NCBI GenBank assembly: GCA_948496895.1
Contig: CAOOJO010000173.1
Span: 1 to 6,176 of the forward strand
DNA length: 6,176 nt
Direction of reading: 5' to 3'
DNA from: an uncultured Acetatifactor sp.
Lineage (GTDB): Bacteria; Bacillota; Clostridia; Lachnospirales; Lachnospiraceae
Shown here: positions 1 through 6,176 of the stretch, piece by piece
Layout: the number at the start of each line of letters is the position of its first letter
Position numbering within the stretch: the stretch's first letter is position 1
Program-made: the position numbers and the translations under genes
Notes under the pieces: model-generated
Databases searched by the model: none
The model's input: the letters and a program-made list of their open reading frames with translations, nothing else
What the model was told of the DNA's origin: nothing

Positions 1-137
1 AGGCGAAAGCCGTCCCCGCTCTCCGCGAATGCCCGCCCCGGCAGCAGCATAGCTGCCAGGAGCGTCATGCAAAACATTCTCTTCCAATCTCTTTTCACAA
101 CATGAATGCTCTTCTTCCTATGAATGCTCTTCTTCAT
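1..137 (-). CDS. N-terminus of an exported protein, function unknown (3' end outside window)
   Basis: The frame starts at ATG (135-137) and runs open off the left edge, giving 45 complete codons. The translated start is a long, strongly basic n-region (MKKSIHRKKSIHVVKRDWKR), then a hydrophobic core (MFCMTLLAAMLLPG) and a signal peptidase I type site, RAFA followed by ESGDG. The Cys in the core is too far from the cleavage site and in the wrong context for a lipobox, so this is probably a secreted or surface protein rather than a lipoprotein. Too little of the mature protein (about 7 residues) is visible to name a family. It starts 42 bp after the peptidase stop, with no terminator between, so it may be an operon partner of the peptidase. 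Later in-frame starts are possible, such as the GTG at 96-98, but they have no clear ribosome binding site. The first twelve codons are an 18-bp tandem duplication. Confidence 0.8.
   Translation of the reverse strand, partial: MKKSIHRKKSIHVVKRDWKRMFCMTLLAAMLLPGRAFAESGDGFR
102..137 (-). repeat. 18-bp tandem duplication spanning the start codon of the downstream gene
   Basis: Two head-to-tail 18-bp copies (102-119 and 120-137) match at 17 of 18 positions. On the minus strand they read ATG AAG AAG AGC ATT CAT and AGG AAG AAG AGC ATT CAT, encoding MKKSIH then RKKSIH. The single difference turns what would be a second ATG into AGG (Arg). The duplication is in frame and doubles the basic n-region of the signal peptide. 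Confidence 0.93.
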
Positions 138-179
138 TTATCCACCATCTGTCCTATGCCGGACTTACCTTTCGCTTCG
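138..179 (-). other. short gap between the M60 peptidase gene and the downstream secreted-protein gene
   Basis: These 42 bp separate the TGA stop of the peptidase from the ATG of the next gene in the same direction. A GGTGG at 142-146 (minus-strand sense) lies 4 nt before that ATG and is a weak ribosome binding site. A 4-bp GTCC/GGAC stem at 151-164 has no T-run and does not look like a terminator. The spacing and the lack of a terminator favour co-transcription of the two genes. Confidence 0.6.
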
Positions 180-3100
180 TCACTGCTGCGGTGCGTTGCC
201 GCCGCTGAAGCTGATATCTGGCAGTTCTTTCGGCATCTCTACGAACAGAGAGTCGCTGACCAGCCTCTGCCCTTCATTCGTCAGAGCGTCATTGACACGG
301 TAGAGCTCTGCCCTGACACTGGTGATTTTGGTCAAATCCGCCTCCTGTCCGGCGGGGATCCAGTAAATCCAGGTGCCCTGTCTGACATTGGGGATAAAGC
401 CTGCGGCAGGTACATCGGCCAGCATGATGCTCTGGGCATTCACATTCCCCTCCGTATCTACGCCGCCTACATTATTTCCATCCTGATCATAAAGTAAGAC
501 CACATTGTAGGCCGGGTTCCCCTTGAAGCTTCCCGTGAACACGATGGAACCTGCGGGAATCACATCCTCTGCTCCGGTACCATATTGATAATCCGCCGAG
601 AGCCTTCCGATTGCCGGGACGCCCTCCTGGCTCGCCCTGAAGTCTACATTATCGCTGGTGACTCCTATCACCTCCAGCTCTGCTATGGATATCTGGCCGT
701 CTGTGCTGTCAGGAATCAGCTTCAGAGCCGTGGCGCGGTATGTGCACACGTAATCTCCCTTTTCATTGCGGAAATGTATCGTACCGTCTCCCTCGAAGCT
801 TCCTCTTCCTACATCCTGCCATACGCCCTCCACCAGCGCCTCAATGCTATAGCCGCCCGTACCGCCTGCCGTCTGCTGCTGGAATCCCGAGACGGTGAGT
901 GTTTTGTTGAACTCGATGACGATTTCCGCAGTTCCTTTTATGTCTGCTGTATAAACAGTATCCTTCCTGCCGTCAATGAGCTTCATGGCCACATCCTCCG
1001 GCCTGGGCTCGCAGGGGTCGTCATCGGTGCTTTCGCCCACCGGCGCTTCCGCCGTCAGATTCTGGGTGGTCACTGTCCAGAAGGTTTTGTCCAGCCGCCC
1101 GTCGTAGGCTATCTTCACAGGATTCAGGGTCTTTGCCGCGGAGCGGTTCAGATACTTGTCGATGACCGTCACCTCGTACCATACCACCCTGTTGTTGATG
1201 TAGACCGTGTCGCTGAAGGTATTCTCCGTGGCGAAGCCTACCGGCTGTTTCACCGTACTACCGCCTTCTATCATGCACCTGGTAATCTCATAGCCCAGCA
1301 CATCTACCTCCGGAATCTCCTTGGAGCTGAGGGTAATGTCCACCTGGTTGGCCGCGTCGCTGTTGACCACGGCAGTCACTCCGTCTCCCACGGCTTCCAC
1401 TGTCCCACTGGTTCCCAGACTGCTGCTTCCGCCCCGGAGGCTGTAGGCCCTGGCTTCGTCGCTCACATAGTAGATGGCCCTGGCCTCCTTCTCGAACTGG
1501 GCGGCATAGGCTCTGGTGCCCTCGTTGGGAGTCATGCCCCAGCGCTCAAAGAACTCCAGGATATTCTTTTCTGCCGCAGCGCAGGACAGCCGCATGAGTA
1601 TCTGATCCCTGTCCCCCTCCAGCTTCAGGCCCACGCCGCCCGGATTGGGCGCTTTCGCGGGATTACGCGCATAGGTGTCCACCCTGGCGAAGAACAGATT
1701 AGCCAGCTGCTCCTCATGGTTCTCATAAGTCTTGTAATTGTATCCTCTGTCGTATGCCAGATGGAGCTGCCAGTACATGCCAAGCTGGGTGAACACATTG
1801 GAGGCCCGCCCTTTGGTGCCGGAGGTGACCTTCTTGTAGACTGACGGGTACTGGAAGCGCACGCTGCTGTTGTTGTCCTTGGCCTGGGCCAGCACGGCAA
1901 AATAATTGTTGGTGATCTCCGCCACCGCGTATTCATTCTGATTGATGCAGTGCCCGATTTCATGGGCGATGCCCCATCCGAAATACCTGCCGGACTGATA
2001 TCTGCCCTCGCTGTCGCTGACCACCGGCACGGCGGTCACCATGCCCGGCGCGGAGCCCCACTCGATGCCGATATGGTTCCCCGAAGCGTACATGAACGCG
2101 CCGGAGAACATCCTCTGGTAGCGGATGTTCAGATGGCCCTTGGGTATCCGGTCCTTGGCATCCGCCGCATTCGCGTTCAGCCCTTTGTGCTGATAGAAGA
2201 GATGCATCATGCCTTCCATGGCATCCATGGACTGCAGAAGCTTCTGGCCCCGCTCCTGGACGCTGCCACCGCCCAGCCCGGCCAGAATCTGCTCCGCGGG
2301 CAGGGAGAACATCATGGTATCCAGCAGGAGGTCGGACGCTCCCAGGATACAGTTCGCTTTATCATAGGCATAGTTCACCTGTCCGTTCCCGGAATTCTCA
2401 TGGGCTTCCCCATGGAGCGCCTGCATCTGCCCCACGAATCCGTCCAGCTCCTCCACGTAAGCAATGGTCCTGGCAAGGCGCTCTCCGCTGTCCGTTACCT
2501 GATAGAGATCCAGCTTCGGCACCTGTACGCCGCCGCTGATCCGGACCGCGTACAGGTCGTTGGCGCCGCCGTTGCCAGTGTACTGCACATACAGCGCGCC
2601 GCCGCCCTCAACGCCCGTGGCGCTTCCCAGCTTCGGCACGGTCACTTTGTTGGGGCCAATCTTCAGATTCGCCGCCACTGTGCCCATGGGGCTGGCCTCG
2701 GAATGGTACTGGGTGGCCACCAGCTGCAGATTGGCCGACTCTCCGGTCTTTTTGGTATTGTGGCCCACATAGACCATGATTTCCTCCTGGGCCGCCGCCA
2801 CCACGCCCAGGGGCTGCCAGGCGTTCAGGCCGCCAAAGCCCCTGCTCACGTCCTTCGTGGTGATGCCCCCATGTACCTGCACCGATGCCTTCAGCGCCTT
2901 ATCGTTCAGGATGGCTTCCGCCGTGGCAAGCTCCCGCTCCAGCAGCTCCTTGTCGGGATGGAACTCCCCGCTGATTTCGTCAGGTGTGTTGACCTGCGCC
3001 CGCAGTCCGTCTATGGTCTCCTGGGTCACGTCCTCCCTGAGCACCGTGTGGAGATTGTCCTGGTACAGGTTCATGATTGCCTCCAGCAGGGTGTCATAAT

Positions 3101-5567
3101 GGTAGAAATAGACTTCCGATACCGTTATCTGGTTGCCCTCGGCGGCATAGCGCGCCAGGCCGAACTGAATCTTCCTGGCATTCACGGGCTGGGGGAGCTT
3201 CAGCACGTAGTACAGTCTGTTGCCGGAATCCCTCTTTTTCTCCAGGGAGATGCGCCCATAGTTTATGTACTCCTCCTTCCCTGTCTCGTCCCACCAGCGC
3301 ACCTGGACATAGGAGATTCCCGTGTCCTGGGAGGTGACATCATGGAAGGCTATGGTGTCCAGCTTATAAGCCTGGTCGAACTCATAGGTAAGGCCATGCT
3401 TCTGGTTCATATAGTTGAAGCCGCCATCGTCCCAGGTGTTCTTGACATAATAGGAGGCTCCGTTTTGGTCCACAGTTCCCCAGGCCGTACCGACAGACCC
3501 GTCCAGGGGACTGGCCTCCATCCTGCCGTTCTGGGCTGTGCTGATGATGTGGGAGCTGGGCTTTCCATCCTCCACCGGGTTGATCAGCTTGTACTTGGGC
3601 ATCTGTGCCGGCTTGAGATCCGTGGTGGTGGCCGCCGCCAGCAGCGAAGGGCCGCTCTCTCCGAACATATTCACCCCCGTGACATAGACCGTATACTCCG
3701 TCATATCCTCCAGCCCTGTAATAGTATAGCTGTTGGTAGTAATTCCCTCTATTTTCAGGTATTCGCTGTCGCTGCTCTTTCTGTAGTACAGGTTATAGAA
3801 ATCCGTATCCTTCATCAGCTTCCAGGATACCAGGATGCTCTGGTACTTCCCCGTTGCGGACACATTGTCCGGTTTGTCCGGCTTTTTGGTGGGCATGGGA
3901 GTGACGGTCACCGTTTCGGTGTATATGCTGCGCCATGTGCCGTTCGCTGACCGTACACGCACCTGATAAGGCTGGCCATTGACCAGCTCTTTCCCTCCAT
4001 AGGAGGTAATCTCCATAGCGCTTTTTACCACCATCACTGTCTCCGGCGCATTGGTGCCGACAGGCATGACTTCCACTTCAAACCCTGTGGCATTGCCCGG
4101 ATCCTGCCATGACACGCTGATCCGCTTGTTGCCCGGCTTCACGTCCAGTCCCATCGGTGCTCCCGGTTCCGGCTCCGGGATACGGTTCTCCATGCCGTTG
4201 ACGAATTCCACCCTGGAGATCTCCACCAGGTTATTGCTGCTCCGCACGCCCTTGATGTTCAGCGTCACCCGCTTCACCGCGACCTGTCCTCCAAGGCGCA
4301 CCTCAATCTTCCCGTTCTCGTTCAGCCTCACCTCCACATTGGTCTCCGCCAGGAGCTGAACCGGCTCCGCGGACACGAACCCTGTATGCTGCTCCTGTCC
4401 GTTCTCGTCCAGATAGGCAATGTCCACCTCCGCATCGGTTATAGGTGTATCCTTTCCCGATTCGAAGACGAATCCGTCTACCAGCCCTCCATCGCCCAGC
4501 AGACCTGTGTTGAATTCAAAAGTCAGGCCTACAGAATTCCCCTCCGAAATCGGGGCATCTCCGCCCGGCTTCAGTGTGACAGGGACGCCGTTCTCCAGAA
4601 GCTCCGCCAGATTTCCTTCCACCGTGGTATCACCATAGCCGAAGGAATCGATTCCCGCCGATGGCACAGAACTCTGGATTTTTGCCAGGATATCCAGGCT
4701 TTGATGATAGCCAATGGTAAAATATTCCAAATCCACCAAATCAATCTGGCCGTCACGGTTCAGATCAGCCACCAGTCCGGTGGCGTCCCCGCCCTCGATG
4801 GCTGCCATCAGCGCGGTCCTGTCGCCCTCGTTGATAATGCCGTCCCTATTCACATCGCCTATCAGTATGACGCCCGGATGAGGCTTCCCTTCCACATATT
4901 CAACACCCTTCCCCTTTAGGAAGCCCGTCATCAGCTTCACGCTCTCCCTGCCCCTGACGGTGACCTTCTGAGTGTATGTGGCAAAGCCCTCACCGGTGAC
5001 CACCAATGTGTAGTCTCCTGCCGCAAGCCCTGTGAAGGAGCATCTCTTCTCCTGGCCGCTGCCGTTATCCTCACCCAGAGTCATAAAGCTTTCCTGCACG
5101 CCGCCCCGGGCATCCGTCAGGGTAACGGCGAAATCCACTGGAGCGCCCAGAATCAGCACCGCGCCTATGGACACGTCAACCTGGCCGATATTGCCCGCCA
5201 TTGTCTGGCTACGGGATGTATCGGCCCCGGGCTGGCCCGCTCCCTCCGGCACCGCGGTTTCCTCCGGCACAGCAGTCCCACCGGGCTGGGTGTCCTCCGG
5301 CAGCGCCGCGTCATCCGGCTGTCCGGTCGCGACCGGCGCAATGGTCTCCTCAGGCACATCGCCTGTCCCGGGCACTAATCCTGTTTCAGGCACATCGCCT
5401 GTCCCGGGCACAATGCCTGTTTCAGGCACACTGGTCGTCTGCCCGGGCTGTTCTCCGCCCTCCTCCACCGTCTGTCCGGCGGTGTCGGGTTCCGTAGCAT
5501 AAGTGGAAAAGCTTGTTCCAATCAGTAAGACACACGCCATCAACAATGCTATTTTCCGCTTCATCAT
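180..5567 (-). CDS. secreted multidomain M60 (enhancin-like) zinc metallopeptidase with dockerin, FN3 and CBM32-like modules
   Basis: Predicted exported zinc peptidase of 1795 residues, of the M60 (enhancin-like) type; characterised relatives cleave mucins and other O-glycoproteins. Residues 1-24 form a signal peptide with probable cleavage after STYA. Residues 26-125 are a Pro/Thr/Gly-rich linker. A CnaB-like beta domain (about 128-215) precedes a type I dockerin (236-291) with calcium loops DVNRDGIINEGD and DLNRDGQIDLVD. Next come a beta-rich galactose-binding-like module (about 300-465), FN3 domains (470-557, 565-650), a discoidin-like module (about 657-825), a helical linker (826-895) and the M60 region (about 893-1365). 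Zinc ligands are His1202 and His1206 with catalytic Glu1203 in GWGIAHEIGHCINQ, and probably Glu1217 in EITNN. An FN3-like domain (about 1390-1485), a CBM32-like F5/8C module (about 1489-1637) and an unassigned C-terminal beta domain (1640-1780) follow. There is no LPXTG or C-terminal membrane segment, so anchoring would rely on the dockerin or glycan binding. The frame is intact. The mucin substrate is inferred, not shown. Confidence 0.93.
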   Translation of the reverse strand: MMKRKIALLMACVLLIGTSFSTYATEPDTAGQTVEEGGEQPGQTTSVPETGIVPGTGDVPETGLVPGTGDVPEETIAPVATGQPDDAALPEDTQPGGTAVPEETAVPEGAGQPGADTSRSQTMAGNIGQVDVSIGAVLILGAPVDFAVTLTDARGGVQESFMTLGEDNGSGQEKRCSFTGLAAGDYTLVVTGEGFATYTQKVTVRGRESVKLMTGFLKGKGVEYVEGKPHPGVILIGDVNRDGIINEGDRTALMAAIEGGDATGLVADLNRDGQIDLVDLEYFTIGYHQSLDILAKIQSSVPSAGIDSFGYGDTTVEGNLAELLENGVPVTLKPGGDAPISEGNSVGLTFEFNTGLLGDGGLVDGFVFESGKDTPITDAEVDIAYLDENGQEQHTGFVSAEPVQLLAETNVEVRLNENGKIEVRLGGQVAVKRVTLNIKGVRSSNNLVEISRVEFVNGMENRIPEPEPGAPMGLDVKPGNKRISVSWQDPGNATGFEVEVMPVGTNAPETVMVVKSAMEITSYGGKELVNGQPYQVRVRSANGTWRSIYTETVTVTPMPTKKPDKPDNVSATGKYQSILVSWKLMKDTDFYNLYYRKSSDSEYLKIEGITTNSYTITGLEDMTEYTVYVTGVNMFGESGPSLLAAATTTDLKPAQMPKYKLINPVEDGKPSSHIISTAQNGRMEASPLDGSVGTAWGTVDQNGASYYVKNTWDDGGFNYMNQKHGLTYEFDQAYKLDTIAFHDVTSQDTGISYVQVRWWDETGKEEYINYGRISLEKKRDSGNRLYYVLKLPQPVNARKIQFGLARYAAEGNQITVSEVYFYHYDTLLEAIMNLYQDNLHTVLREDVTQETIDGLRAQVNTPDEISGEFHPDKELLERELATAEAILNDKALKASVQVHGGITTKDVSRGFGGLNAWQPLGVVAAAQEEIMVYVGHNTKKTGESANLQLVATQYHSEASPMGTVAANLKIGPNKVTVPKLGSATGVEGGGALYVQYTGNGGANDLYAVRISGGVQVPKLDLYQVTDSGERLARTIAYVEELDGFVGQMQALHGEAHENSGNGQVNYAYDKANCILGASDLLLDTMMFSLPAEQILAGLGGGSVQERGQKLLQSMDAMEGMMHLFYQHKGLNANAADAKDRIPKGHLNIRYQRMFSGAFMYASGNHIGIEWGSAPGMVTAVPVVSDSEGRYQSGRYFGWGIAHEIGHCINQNEYAVAEITNNYFAVLAQAKDNNSSVRFQYPSVYKKVTSGTKGRASNVFTQLGMYWQLHLAYDRGYNYKTYENHEEQLANLFFARVDTYARNPAKAPNPGGVGLKLEGDRDQILMRLSCAAAEKNILEFFERWGMTPNEGTRAYAAQFEKEARAIYYVSDEARAYSLRGGSSSLGTSGTVEAVGDGVTAVVNSDAANQVDITLSSKEIPEVDVLGYEITRCMIEGGSTVKQPVGFATENTFSDTVYINNRVVWYEVTVIDKYLNRSAAKTLNPVKIAYDGRLDKTFWTVTTQNLTAEAPVGESTDDDPCEPRPEDVAMKLIDGRKDTVYTADIKGTAEIVIEFNKTLTVSGFQQQTAGGTGGYSIEALVEGVWQDVGRGSFEGDGTIHFRNEKGDYVCTYRATALKLIPDSTDGQISIAELEVIGVTSDNVDFRASQEGVPAIGRLSADYQYGTGAEDVIPAGSIVFTGSFKGNPAYNVVLLYDQDGNNVGGVDTEGNVNAQSIMLADVPAAGFIPNVRQGTWIYWIPAGQEADLTKITSVRAELYRVNDALTNEGQRLVSDSLFVEMPKELPDISFSGGNAPQQ
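5351..5422 (-). repeat. two tandem 36-bp repeats in the linker of the M60 peptidase
   Basis: Two head-to-tail 36-bp copies (5351-5386 and 5387-5422) match at 33 of 36 positions, followed by an 8-bp start of a third copy at 5423-5430. They encode a 12-residue unit, VPETGxVPGTGD, with Ile or Leu at the variable position, inside the Pro/Thr/Gly-rich stretch after the signal peptide. Degenerate related units such as VPEE and AVPEGAGQPG continue toward 5240. The unit length is a multiple of three, so copy-number change would keep the frame. The likely role is a flexible spacer that projects the dockerin and enzyme away from the secretion point. Confidence 0.9.
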
Positions 5568-5677
5568 CCTTTTCCTTCCTCTTCTGTCGTCTCTGCTGAC
5601 AAGAAAGGGGCCATAAATCGCTTCCGCACAATTCATGGTCCCATTCAGTACACCTAGATACAGTCGCTTTCTACCTT
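5568..5677 (-). other. intergenic gap between gpmI and the M60 peptidase gene
   Basis: These 110 bp hold the ribosome binding site of the peptidase gene next to its start. I see no GC-rich hairpin followed by a T-run that would terminate gpmI, and no well-spaced -35/-10 pair that I would defend as a promoter. The only inverted repeat noticed is a 4-bp ATGG/CCAT pair, which is too weak to count. Transcription may therefore continue from gpmI, or a non-consensus promoter may be present. The peptidase frame stays open upstream through part of this gap, to an ATG at 5636, but that extension is unlikely to be translated. Confidence 0.6.
5574..5581 (-). promoter_or_regulatory. ribosome binding site of the M60 peptidase gene
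   Basis: Read on the minus strand, GAGGAAGG lies 6 nt before the ATG at 5567 and 9 nt before the adjacent ATG at 5564. This purine-rich Shine-Dalgarno sequence decides the start: it serves the tandem ATGs that begin a canonical signal peptide (MMKRKIALLMACVLL). The upstream in-frame ATG at 5636 would instead add 23 charged residues before the signal peptide and has no comparable site. Confidence 0.8.
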
Positions 5678-6176
5678 CTACCTCTTCTGCAGCAGGGATT
5701 TCCCGGTCATCTCCGCGGGCTGCTCCTTCCCCATGATTTCAATCAGGGTGGGCACGATGTCCGCCAGGCAGCCGTTCTCCCGCAGGGTGTAAGCCTCATC
5801 GTAATTCACCAAGATGAAGGGCACCTGGTTCGTGGTATGGGCGGTGAAGGGCTCGCCGGTCTCGTAGTCTATCAGCATCTCCGCGTTGCCGTGGTCAGCA
5901 CAGATGAACATGGCTCCGTCCACCTCTTTGATGGCCTCCACTGCCTTTCCGACGCACTCGTCCACTGCCTCCACTGCCTTGATGGCCGCCGCCAGGACGC
6001 CTGTGTGGCCCACCATGTCGGGATTGGCGAAGTTGATGATGATGACGTCGTATTTCCCGGAGCGGATGGCCTCGCAGAGCTTGTCGCACACGCCGTAGGC
6101 GCTCATCTCGGGCTTCAGGTCATAGGTGGCCACCTCCTTGGGGGAGGGAATCAAAAACCGGTCCTCGCCCTTGTTT
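5678..6176 (-). CDS. gpmI: 2,3-bisphosphoglycerate-independent phosphoglycerate mutase, C-terminal part (5' end outside window)
   Basis: GpmI interconverts 3-phosphoglycerate and 2-phosphoglycerate in glycolysis and gluconeogenesis in the cytosol, using two Mn2+ ions. About 166 C-terminal residues of a protein that is normally about 510 residues are visible; the reading frame stays open to the right edge. The run [17 protein letters not shown] is the family's signature. Metal-binding residues of the phosphatase-like domain are recognisable: Asp and His in NPDMVGHTG (Asp codon at 6017-6019), the Asp-His pair in CADHGNAEM, and the His in [10 protein letters not shown]. The catalytic Ser and the other metal ligands lie in the missing N-terminal part. 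The gene ends normally in LLQKR and TAG. An apparent start at 6154 is an internal TTG (Leu), not a real start. In clostridia this gene usually ends a gap-pgk-tpi-gpmI type cluster, but the neighbours that would show this are out of view. The identification is secure. Confidence 0.96.
   Translation of the reverse strand, partial: NKGEDRFLIPSPKEVATYDLKPEMSAYGVCDKLCEAIRSGKYDVIIINFANPDMVGHTGVLAAAIKAVEAVDECVGKAVEAIKEVDGAMFICADHGNAEMLIDYETGEPFTAHTTNQVPFILVNYDEAYTLRENGCLADIVPTLIEIMGKEQPAEMTGKSLLQKR

Noticed and set aside
151..164. Small inverted repeat GTCC/GGAC after the peptidase stop as a terminator
   Set aside because: The stem is only 4 bp, the loop is AT-mixed and no T-run follows, so it does not qualify as an intrinsic terminator.
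180..300. A possible LPXTG-type sorting signal at the peptidase C-terminus
   Set aside because: The end reads MPKELPDISFSGGNAPQQ, with no LPXTG motif, no hydrophobic segment and no basic tail.
102..497. A 131-codon plus-strand frame starting MNALLPMNALLHLS
   Set aside because: Its apparent internal repeat is only the antisense reading of the 18-bp duplication in the downstream gene. It overlaps the end of the peptidase gene and has no family match.
585..1844. A 419-codon open frame on the plus strand
   Set aside because: It is antisense to the C-terminal part of the peptidase gene, has no domain or convincing ribosome binding site, and is best explained as a shadow frame.
1950..3950. A 666-codon open frame on the plus strand
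   Set aside because: It lies wholly antisense to the M60 catalytic and discoidin region, where coding quality is clear. Its product has no recognisable domain, and its His/Leu/Gly/Arg-rich composition is what the complement of a GC-rich gene gives.
5568..5636. A 23-residue N-terminal extension of the peptidase from the ATG at 5636
   Set aside because: It would put charged residues ahead of a textbook signal peptide, and the strong GAGGAAGG ribosome binding site serves the ATG pair at 5562-5567 instead.
5678..6154. A complete 158-residue protein starting at 6154
   Set aside because: The start is an internal TTG codon; the frame continues upstream with GpmI-like residues (KGEDRF) to the window edge.

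Overview
The window reads almost entirely from the minus strand and contains three genes in one direction. In transcription order (high to low coordinates) they are the 3' end of gpmI (glycolytic phosphoglycerate mutase), a complete 1795-residue secreted M60-family (enhancin-like) zinc metallopeptidase, and the first 45 codons of a second exported protein that runs off the left edge. About 95% of the window is coding. The only non-coding stretches are 110 bp (5568-5677) and 42 bp (138-179).

The DNA is fairly GC-rich. The clostridial-type GpmI and the dockerin/FN3/discoidin/M60 architecture suggest a gut Firmicute, most likely a Lachnospiraceae member of the Clostridium/Enterocloster/Hungatella kind. 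This is an inference from style, because no RNA marker is present.

The centrepiece is the M60 protein (minus strand, 180-5567). Its modules in order are: signal peptide; Pro/Thr/Gly-rich linker with a 12-residue tandem repeat; CnaB-like beta domain; a two-loop type I dockerin in an internal, N-terminal position; a beta-rich galactose-binding-like module; two FN3 domains; a discoidin-like (F5/8C) module; a helical linker; the M60 N-domain and catalytic domain with HEIGH plus a downstream Glu; an FN3-like domain; a second F5/8C/CBM32-like module; and an unassigned beta-rich C-terminal domain. Characterised M60 enzymes cleave mucin-type glycoproteins, so a role in attacking host mucin outside the cell is likely. 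The dockerin suggests the enzyme docks onto a cohesin-bearing partner that is not in this window.

The next gene (minus strand, <1-137) starts only 42 bp after the peptidase stop and also encodes a signal peptide, so it may be a co-transcribed exported partner. Its first twelve codons come from an 18-bp tandem duplication. No convincing terminator or promoter is visible in either gap, so read-through from the glycolytic gene into the peptidase is possible.
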